Assembly (NCBI GenBank): GCA_000619965.1
Contig: JHVD01000006.1
Span: 143,351 to 207,350, forward strand
Direction: 5' to 3'
Length of the DNA stretch: 64,000 bases
DNA from: Propionibacteriaceae bacterium P6A17
GTDB lineage: Bacteria; Actinomycetota; Actinomycetes; Propionibacteriales; Propionibacteriaceae
Made by a program: the position numbers and the translations under genes. The notes under the pieces are model-generated. The model was not told where the DNA came from. It worked only from the letters and a program-made list of their open reading frames with translations, and searched no databases. This document shows positions 36,899-45,865 of this stretch, piece after piece; positions within the stretch are counted from its first letter, which is position 1; the number at the start of each line of letters is the position of its first letter.

Positions 36899-38017
36899 TC
36901 ACCGGCGTCCCCCGACGGCCAACAGCGGCACGAGCAACTCGTCGGGGGTGAGGGACCCGTGCATGCCGACGAGCGTGAATTCCTTGGCGAAGGCCGTAGA
37001 CATCACCGCCCAGTCGTCGCGCATCGCCACCAGCACGTCTCCGATCCGGGACGCGGTGCGACGCGTCACCTCCGCGCCGAACCAGCCCGCATCGATGGCT
37101 TCCTCCCTGCGCACGACGAGCGCCCGCTCCCCCAGGTGCCTCGCCCACGACGCGGCGAGCGAGCGGGGGTCGTCGCCGTACAGCTGCCGCAGACGGCCCT
37201 CGCCGGCGATGTGGGTGAAGCCGGCGAGCGTCGGCTCCTCCTCCGCGACGATGCGACGTGCCAGGGGAACGTTGACCATGCCGTGGTCGCCGGTGACGAG
37301 CAGGCAGACGTCGTCGCCGGTGAGCGCGGCCAGCCCGGCCGCGAGGTCGTCGGCGGCTTCGAGCTGCTCGAGCCACTGCCAGGACCCCACCCCGTGGGTG
37401 TGGCCGGCGTGGTCCAGGAGCCGCTGGTAGCAGTAGACCACGTCGTGGCCGGCGAGCGCTTCGGCGACGCAGGCCACCGTCGCGTCCACGTCGGTCTCAT
37501 CGTCGGGGCGGGCCACCAGGCGGGTGCCCGCGAACGCCGTCTGCGTGAGCGCGCTGCCCTCGAAGCGGGCGAGCGTCACGGCCGCGCTGGGCCGGCCCGC
37601 GTCGACGAGCTGTTCGAATCTCGTGCTCACCTGCCGGAAGCTCGGGATGTCGTCGCGGCCCCGCTCCCAGGTGAGCGCGTTGATGACCGCCCCGACTTCG
37701 GGATCGAGGAATGTGTAGCCGACGACGCCGTGCTGCCCCGGCGGCACCCCGCAGCCCAGGGAGGACAGCGAGCAGGCCGTCGTCGAGGGCACCGAGCAGG
37801 TGAGGATGCGGGCCTCATAGGACGCGAGGCGCTCGGCGTGGCTCGCGTGGGACCGCAGGATGTTCCAGCCGAGCCCGTCGACCATCAAGACGACGTACTT
37901 GTGCGCCGCGGGAATCTCGATCCTGCCAGCGCTTCCCTCGAGCCGTGACATGATGCTGGGCAGCACATTGCACAAGGCGTCGTCGCCGTAGCGCGGTGCG
38001 ACGAACTCCTCCGTCAC
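36899..38017 (-). CDS. Alkaline phosphatase superfamily protein (nucleotide pyrophosphatase/phosphodiesterase-like)
   Basis: A 372-aa soluble protein with YVVLMVDGLGWNILR (metal-binding Asp), SVPSTTACSLSSLGCGVPPG (nucleophile Ser/Thr region), HGVVGYTFLDPEVG, YQRLLDHAGHTHGVGS (metal Asp and His) and LLVTGDHGMVN (second Asp/His pair). The set matches type I phosphodiesterases/phosphatases. There is no signal peptide, so it is probably cytosolic. The substrate is unknown. Its GTG overlaps the stop of the DUF5998 gene (GTGA). Confidence 0.85.
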   Translation of the reverse strand: MTEEFVAPRYGDDALCNVLPSIMSRLEGSAGRIEIPAAHKYVVLMVDGLGWNILRSHASHAERLASYEARILTCSVPSTTACSLSSLGCGVPPGQHGVVGYTFLDPEVGAVINALTWERGRDDIPSFRQVSTRFEQLVDAGRPSAAVTLARFEGSALTQTAFAGTRLVARPDDETDVDATVACVAEALAGHDVVYCYQRLLDHAGHTHGVGSWQWLEQLEAADDLAAGLAALTGDDVCLLVTGDHGMVNVPLARRIVAEEEPTLAGFTHIAGEGRLRQLYGDDPRSLAASWARHLGERALVVRREEAIDAGWFGAEVTRRTASRIGDVLVAMRDDWAVMSTAFAKEFTLVGMHGSLTPDELLVPLLAVGGRR

Positions 38018-38577
38018 GCGACCGCCCCCTGCAGCAGCCCGGCGAATTCCGTCAGCTTGCGCAGGCTCTCCGAACCATCGGCATCGTGGCTCATGCGCAC
38101 GCTGTAGTCGTCGGCAGTGGTCTCCCCCTGATAGCCGTGGTCGGCGTCGCACGTCGGGTCGCTGCATCGCGACGGGCTGAGGTCGAGCCGGCTCGTCGTC
38201 CCCCACAGGATCGTCAGCCACGCCTCCGTCAGCCTGGCCCGCGCGGAGTCCGCCTCGCCGATCGTCGTGCTGAGCGCCACGGAGCTGATGGCCGACAGGC
38301 GGATCACCTCGGTGGTGACCAGCGCCTGCCGGACTTCGGCCTCGTCGGCGTGGCAGATCACCAGCGCACCCTCGACGAGGACCAGCACCGTCAGATGGCG
38401 CAGCACCTCGTGGCCCGCGAACGTGGCTTCGCGATGGACGAGATGCCCCAGCACCGGCCGCTGCCCCACCGCAGCCGCCAACGACTGCGTCACGGTCCCC
38501 GGAAAGAGGCCGCAATCCGCCACCTCGGCGAGCAACGATCCGGGCAACGTCGTGGGGGCTTCGCGGCGGCTGATCAC
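38014..38577 (-). CDS. DUF5998 protein
   Basis: A 187-aa protein beginning (GTG)ISRREAPTTLPGSLLAEVAD, with GQRPVLGHLVHREATFAGHE, LVICHADEAEVRQAL and the conserved CSDPTCDADHGYQGETTADD block. This matches an actinobacterial family without known function. A TATGAT -10 box ends six bases before the GTG, so the mRNA is probably leaderless. It is divergent from the App1 gene. Confidence 0.8.
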   Translation of the reverse strand: MISRREAPTTLPGSLLAEVADCGLFPGTVTQSLAAAVGQRPVLGHLVHREATFAGHEVLRHLTVLVLVEGALVICHADEAEVRQALVTTEVIRLSAISSVALSTTIGEADSARARLTEAWLTILWGTTSRLDLSPSRCSDPTCDADHGYQGETTADDYSVRMSHDADGSESLRKLTEFAGLLQGAVA

Positions 38578-38631
38578 CTGCCCATCATAGGCACGTTCCG
38601 CACGTCGACCGACACCGAGTAGGTTGGACCC

Positions 38632-39666
38632 ATGCGTACCCGGCCTTTCATCGGCGCCCGCGTCGAGGACCGCCTGAACTCCGTGCTCAACCGCGTCCTG
38701 CGACGTCGTGGTTGGCAGGAGTCCATCCGCCCGTACATCGGCTACGGCACCAGCGAGCAGATCCGGGTGCTGGCACGGGTCGTCCTCGAGCCGCCCAGCA
38801 ACCTCGGCATCGTGCAGGCCGCGAGCGCGCTCCTGTACCGACGCGGTTGGCGCAACTTCATCGCGGTGTCCAAGGTCGACGCGCGGGTGCTGCTGCACAT
38901 CGGCGACGCGCGCGTCGAGGTGCAGGCCGACCGCGGGGGGTACGTCGACGTCCGGGTGAAGAACCCCGGCCTCGATCCCGGCTGGCATGCCATCACCGTC
39001 GAGGGTTCCGACGGCGCCTCCGCGGTTGCCCAGGTGCAGGTGGTGGCCGACGAGACGACGTTCGGCATCGTCTCCGACATCGACGACACCATCTTGTCGA
39101 CGTGGCTGCCCCGGCCCTTCCTGGCGGCCTGGAACTCCTTCGTGCTCACGGAGCAGGCGAGACAGGCGGTGCCCGGCATGGCCCGCTGGTACCAGCGGCT
39201 CTTGCAGGCCCACCCGGGAGCGCCCCTCATCTTCGTCTCGACCGGCGCGTTCAACACGTTCCCCATGATCCGACGGTTCCAGCAGCGCCACGGCATCCCC
39301 AAGGGGGCCATGCTGCTGACCGACTGGGGACCCACGAACACCGGCTGGTTCCGCAGCGGCACCGACCACAAGCGCTCCGCGCTGCGTGAGCTCGCCCGCG
39401 ACATGCCCCAGATCCGCTGGCTCCTCGTCGGCGACGACGGACAGCACGACCCGGAGCTCTATGCCGAGTTCGCCGAGCTCCAGCCCGACCACGTGCTCGC
39501 CCGCGCCATCCGCCAGCTCGCGCCCGGGGAGGCGGTCCTCGCCCACGGCATCCGGCTCGAGTCCTCGGAGCTGGGCTGGAATCCCGAGATCGCCCCGGAG
39601 TTTCGTGCACCCGACGGCGACGGATTGGCCGATAGGCTTGCGCAGTTGGACATCATCGACTTCTAG
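38632..39666 (+). CDS. App1-type phosphatidate phosphatase (DUF2183)
   Basis: A 344-aa protein. The C-terminal catalytic domain has the HAD-like motif IVSDIDDTILSTWLPRP (DxDDT), IFVSTGAFNTFPMIRRF, GPTNTGWFRSGTDHK and WLLVGDDGQHDPELYAEF. This is the App1/DUF2183 lipid phosphatase family (yeast App1 dephosphorylates phosphatidate). The N-terminal part (ALLYRRGWRNFIAVSKVDAR) is a beta-rich domain. A TAGGTT -10 box lies six bases before the ATG. It may be co-transcribed with parC ten bases downstream. Confidence 0.85.
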   Translation: MRTRPFIGARVEDRLNSVLNRVLRRRGWQESIRPYIGYGTSEQIRVLARVVLEPPSNLGIVQAASALLYRRGWRNFIAVSKVDARVLLHIGDARVEVQADRGGYVDVRVKNPGLDPGWHAITVEGSDGASAVAQVQVVADETTFGIVSDIDDTILSTWLPRPFLAAWNSFVLTEQARQAVPGMARWYQRLLQAHPGAPLIFVSTGAFNTFPMIRRFQQRHGIPKGAMLLTDWGPTNTGWFRSGTDHKRSALRELARDMPQIRWLLVGDDGQHDPELYAEFAELQPDHVLARAIRQLAPGEAVLAHGIRLESSELGWNPEIAPEFRAPDGDGLADRLAQLDIIDF

Positions 39667-39675
39667 GAGGCTGGC

Positions 39676-42120
39676 GTGGCCAAGGCCGACGACGACATCG
39701 TCGACGAGGAGCACATCGTCGACATCGACGTCACCGCGGAGATGGAGGCCAGTTTCCTCGAGTACGCCTACTCCGTCATCTACGCGCGCGCCCTGCCGGA
39801 CGCCCGGGATGGGCTGAAGCCCGTCCAGCGTCGCATCCTGTTCTCGATGGGCGAGATGGGGATCACGCCGGAGAAGTCGCACGTGAAGTGTGCGCGGGTG
39901 GTCGGGCAGGTCATGGGTGCGCTGCACCCGCACGGCGACGGCGCGATCTACGACGCGCTGGTCAGGCTGGCGCAGCCGTGGAGCATGCGGCTGCCGCTCG
40001 TCGACGGGCACGGCAACTTCGGATCGCTGGACGCCGGACCCGCGGCCATGCGATACACGGAGTGCCGCATGGACCGGCCCGCGACGGCCATGATCGAGAG
40101 CATCACCGAGGACACCGTCGATTTCCGGCCAAACTACGACGGCAAGGAGCTGGAGCCCGAGGTGCTCCCCTCCGCCTTCCCGAATCTGCTCGTCAACGGC
40201 GCCACCGGGATCGCTGTGGGCATGGCGACGAACATCGCCCCGCACAACCTGGTGGAGGTCGTCGGCGCACTCAAGCAGCTCATCCGCAACCCCGGGGTCG
40301 GCACCGAGCAGCTCATGCAGCACATCCCCGGGCCCGACTTCCCCGGCGGCGGAAAGATCGTCGGACTCGACGGCATCCGCGACGCCTACGAGACGGGGCG
40401 CGGCACCTTCCGCATCCGCGCCACGGCGCGGGTGGAGAAAGTGGGGCCGCGCAGGCAGGGCATCATCGTCACCGAGTTGCCGTACATGGTGGGCCCCGAG
40501 CGGATCATCGAACAGATCAAGAAGGCCGTCGGCACGAAGAAGCTGATCGGTATCCACGACGTCAAGGACCTGTCCGACCTGGAGCGCGGGACGCGCCTGG
40601 TCATCGAGGTGAAGAACGGCATCAACGCCGACGCACTGCTCGAGCAGTTGTACAAGCAGACGAAGCTGGAGGACACGTTCGCGATCAACGCCGTGGCGCT
40701 CGTCGAAGGGCAGCCCAGGACGCTGTCGCTGAAGGAGATGCTCGAGGTCTATCTGGCGCATCGCCGGGGAGTGATCGAGCGGCGCACCCGGTTCCGCCTC
40801 GGCAAGGCCGAAGACCGGCTGCACCTCGTCGAGGGCCTCATGATCGCGATCGTGGACATCGACGACGTCATCGCGATCATCCGAAGCTCCGAGGACGCCG
40901 CCGAGGCGCGTGCGAGGTTGATCGGCGCGTTCGACCTCACCGAGATCCAGGCCAACTACATCCTCGACATGCAGCTGCGGCGGCTGACGAAGTACTCCAC
41001 CATCGAGCTCGAGCGCGAGGCGAGCGAGCTGCGCGATCGCATCGCCGCCCTGCAGGAGATCCTCGACGACCCCGCCCAGTTGGACCGGGTGCTCGTCCGC
41101 GAGCTGGACGACATGGCCAAGACCTACGGCACCCCGCGACGCACCGTCCTGCTCGCCGGGGCCGGCACCTCCGTCGCCGCCGCTGCTCCGCTGGAGGTCG
41201 AGGATGTGCCCTGCCGGGTGCTGCTGAGCGGAACGGGCCTCGTCGCACGCGTCGACGCCGTCGAGCTGCCCGCACCATCCGGCCGGGCCGCGCACGACGT
41301 GATCGTCTCGTCATGCATCACCTCGGCCAAGGGCGCCTTCGGCGTCGTGACGAACCGGGGACGCCTGCTGCGGGCCGAGGCCATCGAGCTGCCGACGATC
41401 CCGGTGTCGGCGCAGGCGCCCAATCTGCAGGGCGGATCGCCCGTCGACGAGCTCTGGACGCTCGACCGCGGCGAGCGGGTCGTCGCCTTCGTCTCCCTCA
41501 CCGCGGATTCCCCGACGATCGCCCTCGGCACCCGCGAGGGCACCGTGAAGCGGGTGAAGCCGGAGATCCTCGGCAAGGACTCGTGGGAGATCATGCGCCT
41601 GGCCGACGGCGATGAGATCGTCGGTGCGGGTGAAGTGTTCGACGAGTCGGCGCATCTCGCGTTCGTCACCTCCGATGCCCAACTGCTGCACTTCGCGGCG
41701 GCGCTCGTGCGGCCCCAGGGGCGCTCCGGCGGCGGCATGGCCGGCATCAAACTGTCTTCGGGCGCCCGAGTGCTCTGGTTCGGCGTCGTGGATGCGGCCC
41801 GCGACGACGTGGTCACCGTCTCCGGGGCCTCCCAGTCGCTGCCCGGCACCGAGGCGGGGGCCGCGAAGGTCACCGCGTTGTCCGAGTACCCGACGAAGGG
41901 GCGCGGCACTGGCGGGGTGCGGTGTCACCGCTTCCTGAAGGGCGAGGACACGCTGCTGCTCGCGGGCATCGGCCTCGCACCCCTGCGGGCCTGTGCGGCC
42001 TCGGGCAGCCCGGTACCGTTGCCTGTGGAGCACGGGCGTCGTGACGGCTCCGGCACGCCGCTCGCGCAGCCCGTCACCGCCGTCGCCGGAGTCCTGCCCC
42101 ATCAGGACGAATCGGAGTAG
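39676..42120 (+). CDS. parC: DNA topoisomerase IV subunit A
   Basis: An 814-aa GyrA/ParC-type protein from GTG 39676 (AGGAGG upstream). It has DGLKPVQRRILFSMGE, HPHGDGAIYDALVRLAQPW (residues 84-102), the catalytic tyrosine Tyr127 in AMRYTECRM, and NLVNGATGIAVGMATN-like LLVNGATGIAVGMA. The C-terminal beta-pinwheel blades lack the GyrA box (QRRGGRG), which favours topoisomerase IV over gyrase. Position 89, equivalent to the fluoroquinolone-critical Ser83 of E. coli GyrA, is glycine. parE lies 0.5 kb away on the other strand. Confidence 0.9.
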   Translation: MAKADDDIVDEEHIVDIDVTAEMEASFLEYAYSVIYARALPDARDGLKPVQRRILFSMGEMGITPEKSHVKCARVVGQVMGALHPHGDGAIYDALVRLAQPWSMRLPLVDGHGNFGSLDAGPAAMRYTECRMDRPATAMIESITEDTVDFRPNYDGKELEPEVLPSAFPNLLVNGATGIAVGMATNIAPHNLVEVVGALKQLIRNPGVGTEQLMQHIPGPDFPGGGKIVGLDGIRDAYETGRGTFRIRATARVEKVGPRRQGIIVTELPYMVGPERIIEQIKKAVGTKKLIGIHDVKDLSDLERGTRLVIEVKNGINADALLEQLYKQTKLEDTFAINAVALVEGQPRTLSLKEMLEVYLAHRRGVIERRTRFRLGKAEDRLHLVEGLMIAIVDIDDVIAIIRSSEDAAEARARLIGAFDLTEIQANYILDMQLRRLTKYSTIELEREASELRDRIAALQEILDDPAQLDRVLVRELDDMAKTYGTPRRTVLLAGAGTSVAAAAPLEVEDVPCRVLLSGTGLVARVDAVELPAPSGRAAHDVIVSSCITSAKGAFGVVTNRGRLLRAEAIELPTIPVSAQAPNLQGGSPVDELWTLDRGERVVAFVSLTADSPTIALGTREGTVKRVKPEILGKDSWEIMRLADGDEIVGAGEVFDESAHLAFVTSDAQLLHFAAALVRPQGRSGGGMAGIKLSSGARVLWFGVVDAARDDVVTVSGASQSLPGTEAGAAKVTALSEYPTKGRGTGGVRCHRFLKGEDTLLLAGIGLAPLRACAASGSPVPLPVEHGRRDGSGTPLAQPVTAVAGVLPHQDESE

Positions 42121-42129
42121 GCTCGGCCT

Positions 42130-42621
42130 GTGAGCTTCGACGATCTCCTGCAGGCCAACCGCGCATACGCGGAGCATTTCCCCCACGGCGGTTTCGACGG
42201 CAAGGCCCGCCGGGGCGTCCTCATGGTCACGTGCATGGATTCACGCATCGACCCGCTGGATCTCATCGGGCTCGGCCACGGTGACGCGAAGATCCTGCGC
42301 TCCCCGGGCGGTCAGGTGTCCGAGTCGATGCTGAACGGCTGCATCTTGGGCGTCCACCTGCTGGGAGTGGAGCGGATCATGGTGGTCCCCCACACGAAGT
42401 GCGCCATGGCCTCCGGCACGGACGCCAACATCCGCCAGGTGATCGCCGAACGCAGCGGCCTCGACACCACTTGGGTGAGCTTCGGGGCCACGCCCGACCA
42501 GGTCAACAGGCTCGGCGAGGACGTCGCGAAGATCCGCAATCACCCCCTGCTGAAGGACCGCTGCGAGGTGGGCGGCTTCATGTACGACGTCGACAGCGGG
42601 CTGCTCGAACAGTTGCTGTGA
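42130..42621 (+). CDS. Beta-class carbonic anhydrase
   Basis: A 163-aa protein with the zinc and catalytic pattern of beta-carbonic anhydrases: VTCMDSRIDP (Cys35, Asp37, Arg39) and VPHTKCAM (His88, Cys91), plus SPGGQVSESML. It interconverts CO2 and bicarbonate. The length is short for the family, and it belongs to the compact actinobacterial type. The GTG follows a TAGGCT -10 box by six bases, so it is probably leaderless although it lies nine bases after parC. Confidence 0.9.
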   Translation: MSFDDLLQANRAYAEHFPHGGFDGKARRGVLMVTCMDSRIDPLDLIGLGHGDAKILRSPGGQVSESMLNGCILGVHLLGVERIMVVPHTKCAMASGTDANIRQVIAERSGLDTTWVSFGATPDQVNRLGEDVAKIRNHPLLKDRCEVGGFMYDVDSGLLEQLL

Positions 42622-42661
42622 CGGCGCGGCGCACCGGGCGGGCGCCGGCCGTCAGGCCAGC

Positions 42662-44749
42662 TCAGGCGTCGATGCGCTCCTGGTCGAGCGTGTAGGCATT
42701 GTCGACGATGAACTCCTTGCGGGGGGCGACGTCGTTGCCCATCAGGATCTCGAACACCCGCTCGGCGGCCTCCATGTCGTCGACGGTGATCCGCCGCAAC
42801 GTGCGGTGCTTCGGGTCCATCGTCGTCTCCTTGAGCTGCGACGCGTCCATCTCGCCAAGTCCCTTGTAGCGCTGCGGCTCCTTGAAGGCCTGGCCCTTCT
42901 TCGTCAGTTCCGCCATCTTGCGCTGGTACTCGGCGTCGGAATACGTGTAGATGTACTTGTCGTAGCCGCGCTTCGGCTTGATGAGCTCGAAGCGGTGCAG
43001 CGGAGGCACGGCTGCGTAGACGCGCCCCGCCTCCACCATCGGACGCATGTAGCGGAAGAACAAGGTGGCGAGCAGCGTGCGGATGTGCGCGCCGTCGGAG
43101 TCGGCGTCGGCCATGAAGATGACCTTGCCGTAGCGGATGCTGTCGAGATCGAACGAGCGCCCGGAGCCCGCGCCCACCACCTGGATGATCGACGCGCACT
43201 CCGCGTTCTTCAACATGTCGCCGATGGACGCCTTCTGGACGTTGAGGATCTTGCCGCGGATGGGCAGCAGGGCCTGGAATTCGGAGTTGCGCGCGACGTT
43301 CGCGGTGCCGAGCGCGGAGTCGCCCTCGACGATGAACAGCTCAGTGGCCTCGACGTCGGTGCTGCGGCAATCCTTCAGCTTCGGCGGCATCGACGACGAC
43401 TCCAGCGCCGTCTTGCGACGCTGGACCTCCTTGTGGTGGCGTGCTGCGACACGGGTGCGCGAGGCGTTGACCACCTTCTCCATGAGCTGCCGCGCCACCG
43501 TGCGCACCGCAGGCTTGCTCGACTGCAGGAACTCCGAGAACTCCTGCTCGACGATCTTCGCCACCAACCGCGCCACCGGCGGGGTGCCCAGCACCTCCTT
43601 CGTCTGGCCCTCGAACTGTGGCTCCGCCAGGCGCACGGTCACGACGGCGGTGAGGCCCTCGAGGCAGTCGTCCTTGACGACCTCCTCCCCCGCCTTCAGG
43701 ATGCGGGTGCCGTCGAGGGATTTCACGAACGCCTTGGTCAGTCCACGCTCGAACCCTGCGACGTGGGTGCCGCCCTTGGGCGTGGCGATGATGTTGACGA
43801 ACGACTTCAGCATCGTGTCGTAGCCGGTGCCCCAGCGCAGGGCGATGTCGACCTCCAAATCACGCTCCACATCCGTGGGCGTCATGGCGCCGTGCTCGTC
43901 CAGCATCGGCACGGTCTCGACGAAGGTGTCGTGGCCCTGGATGCGCAGCACTTCCGTCACCGCCGGGTCCGGCGCGAGGTAGTCGGCGAACTCGGCGATG
44001 CCGCCCAGGAACTGGAACTCCTCCCTCGTGGGCTCATCGCCGCGCTGGTCGTCGACGACGATCATCAGCCCGGGGACGAGGAATGCCGTCTGCCGGGCCC
44101 GATCCTGCAGGTGCCTGAGGCTGAGCTCGGCGTCGGCGAGGAAGATCTGGCGGTCGGGCCAGTAGCGCACGCGCGTACCGGTGACCTTGCGTGCCACCTT
44201 GCCCACCTTGCGCAGACCACTGTGCGGTGTGAAGGGTGCGTCGGGACCCTCGCCGTCGAACACGCCGGGCACGCCGCGTCGGAAGGACATCTCCCACGTC
44301 ACGCCGCCACGGTCCACCTGCACGTCGAGCCGCGCCGAGAGCGCGTTGACGACGGAGGCGCCGACGCCGTGGAGGCCTCCGGTGGCCTTGTACGACGAGT
44401 TGCCGAACTTGCCGCCCGCGTGCAGCTTCGTGTAGACGACCTCGACACCGGTCAGGCCGGTCTTGGGTTCGATGTCGACTGGGATACCGCGCGCTTGGTC
44501 ACGCACGACGATCGACCCGTCGCGCTCGAGGACGACCTCGATGTGCTCGCCGTAGCCGGAGAGTGCCTCGTCGACCGAGTTGTCGATGATCTCCCAGAGG
44601 CAGTGCATGAGGCCGCGGGTGTCCGTCGAGCCGATGTACATGGCCGGGCGCTTGCGCACTGCCTCAAGCCCCTCGAGCACGAGGAGGTTCTTGGCCTCGT
44701 ACTCGCGCGAGCGGCGATTCTGGGACTTCGGGTTCTCGGACGTCTGCAC
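42662..44749 (-). CDS. parE: DNA topoisomerase IV subunit B
   Basis: The 695-aa protein has the GHKL ATPase (EAVRKRPAMYIGSTDTRG, IIDNSVDEALSGYG, ATGGLHGVGASVVNALS), the transducer domain and the TOPRIM domain (ELFIVEGDSALGTA with EGDSA, VIFMADADSDGAHIRTLL with DxDxD). The end (AYTLDQERIDA) is ParE/GyrB-like. The partner parC lies convergent just beyond the carbonic anhydrase gene. It decatenates and relaxes DNA. Confidence 0.92.
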   Translation of the reverse strand: MQTSENPKSQNRRSREYEAKNLLVLEGLEAVRKRPAMYIGSTDTRGLMHCLWEIIDNSVDEALSGYGEHIEVVLERDGSIVVRDQARGIPVDIEPKTGLTGVEVVYTKLHAGGKFGNSSYKATGGLHGVGASVVNALSARLDVQVDRGGVTWEMSFRRGVPGVFDGEGPDAPFTPHSGLRKVGKVARKVTGTRVRYWPDRQIFLADAELSLRHLQDRARQTAFLVPGLMIVVDDQRGDEPTREEFQFLGGIAEFADYLAPDPAVTEVLRIQGHDTFVETVPMLDEHGAMTPTDVERDLEVDIALRWGTGYDTMLKSFVNIIATPKGGTHVAGFERGLTKAFVKSLDGTRILKAGEEVVKDDCLEGLTAVVTVRLAEPQFEGQTKEVLGTPPVARLVAKIVEQEFSEFLQSSKPAVRTVARQLMEKVVNASRTRVAARHHKEVQRRKTALESSSMPPKLKDCRSTDVEATELFIVEGDSALGTANVARNSEFQALLPIRGKILNVQKASIGDMLKNAECASIIQVVGAGSGRSFDLDSIRYGKVIFMADADSDGAHIRTLLATLFFRYMRPMVEAGRVYAAVPPLHRFELIKPKRGYDKYIYTYSDAEYQRKMAELTKKGQAFKEPQRYKGLGEMDASQLKETTMDPKHRTLRRITVDDMEAAERVFEILMGNDVAPRKEFIVDNAYTLDQERIDA

Positions 44750-44881
44750 CCGGAAACCTTATCGTCCGCCCGCCCGATTTGCTGGCAGCGAAATGCGTGG
44801 ACGAGGGCTGGACTTGTCGGAAGCGCGCGTTATGTTGGAAGCATCCAGCCGACGGGTGCTGGACGGACATTGGAGGTGCAC

Positions 44882-45082
44882 ATGACCGAAATGGTGACCG
44901 ACCCGACGCTCACTGCCATGGATCGCTGCGATCGTTGTGGTGCCCAGGCGTACCTTCGCGTCTTCCTGCGCAGCGGCGGCGAGCTGTTGTTCTGCGCCCA
45001 CCACGCCGCGGCCCACCGCGAGAAGCTGGCGGAGGTGGCGAGCCACATCCACGACGAGACTGCCCGGCTTCAGCGGCTCTGA
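44882..45082 (+). CDS. Small zinc-ribbon protein (DUF7455-like)
   Basis: A 66-aa protein with MTEMVTDPTLTAMDRCDRCG, a CxxC pair, and LLFCAHHAAAHREKL (CxHH), together a zinc-binding knuckle, ending in a helix. AGGTG lies before the ATG. This matches a small actinobacterial family usually found next to parE. The function is unknown. It ends inside the convergent nudC by 13 bp. Confidence 0.82.
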   Translation: MTEMVTDPTLTAMDRCDRCGAQAYLRVFLRSGGELLFCAHHAAAHREKLAEVASHIHDETARLQRL

Positions 45083-45864
45083 CCCCCGGGCTGCGACAGC
45101 CAGGCGTCGATGAGCGCCCGGCCGATCGACGCCGGGCCCGGCAGCGTCAAGCTCCCGGCCCCCACCCTCGAGGCCAGCTCCTCCCTCCCGAGGAAGCTGG
45201 CCTCGACGATTTCCTCGCCGTCTGGACGAAGCGCCGATGGGTCCGACGTCCGTGCGGTGAATCCGAGCATCAGGGAGCGCGGGAACGGCCAAGGCTGGCT
45301 GCCGAAGTAGCGCAGATCCGTCAGCGGGAGTCCCACCTCCTCGCGCACTTCGCGATGGCAGGCCTGCTCGAGCGACTCTCCGGCCTCGACGAACCCCGCG
45401 ATCACCGAAACCCTGCCGGTGGGCCACGACTCGTGCCTCGCGACCAGGATGCGGTCCGCGTCGTCGGTGATGCGCACGATGATGGCAGGGTCGGTGCGGA
45501 AGAACAGCAGCGCGCCGCAACGCGTACAGCGACGGCGGCGGCCGTGATCGTCCGGAACGGTTTCACCGTGGCATCGCTCACACCGCGGCTTGGTCGCGTG
45601 CCAGCCGACGAGCGCCGTCGCCGTGGCGAGGCGGTCCGTCGGGGCATCCCGAAAACCGGTTGGCCCCGGAGGCACGTGCGGCACTGGTCGGGCATACCAC
45701 ACCGCCCCGTCCTCGACTCCCAGCAGGACGTCGTCGGGGCCTTCCGCGGGCCCTTCCAGCGGCGCGCTGCCAGCCTTGCCATCCGGACCGATCTCGACGA
45801 CACGCACCGGCAGTCCCGGCCCGCCGGGGGTGCGTTCCATCGCCGACGGGAGCGTCCAGTCCAT
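45070..45864 (-). CDS. nudC: NAD(+) diphosphatase (NADH pyrophosphatase)
   Basis: A 264-aa protein with a zinc ribbon (CERCHGETVPDDHG then CTRCGAL), the Nudix box GFVEAGESLEQACHREVREE, and the NudC-specific SQPWPFPRSLMLGF downstream of it. It hydrolyses NAD(H) to NMN(H) and AMP and can remove NAD caps from RNA. Its ATG lies one base from the adnB stop, so it ends the adnA-adnB-nudC operon. Confidence 0.93.
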   Translation of the reverse strand: MDWTLPSAMERTPGGPGLPVRVVEIGPDGKAGSAPLEGPAEGPDDVLLGVEDGAVWYARPVPHVPPGPTGFRDAPTDRLATATALVGWHATKPRCERCHGETVPDDHGRRRRCTRCGALLFFRTDPAIIVRITDDADRILVARHESWPTGRVSVIAGFVEAGESLEQACHREVREEVGLPLTDLRYFGSQPWPFPRSLMLGFTARTSDPSALRPDGEEIVEASFLGREELASRVGAGSLTLPGPASIGRALIDAWLSQPGGQSR

Positions 45865-45865
45865 C

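Noticed and set aside
38014..41295. 1093-codon open frame opposite parC and the App1 gene
   Set aside because: It is mostly the antisense of parC and App1. Only its last part coincides with the real DUF5998 gene (stop 38014, start 38577), so I kept only that.
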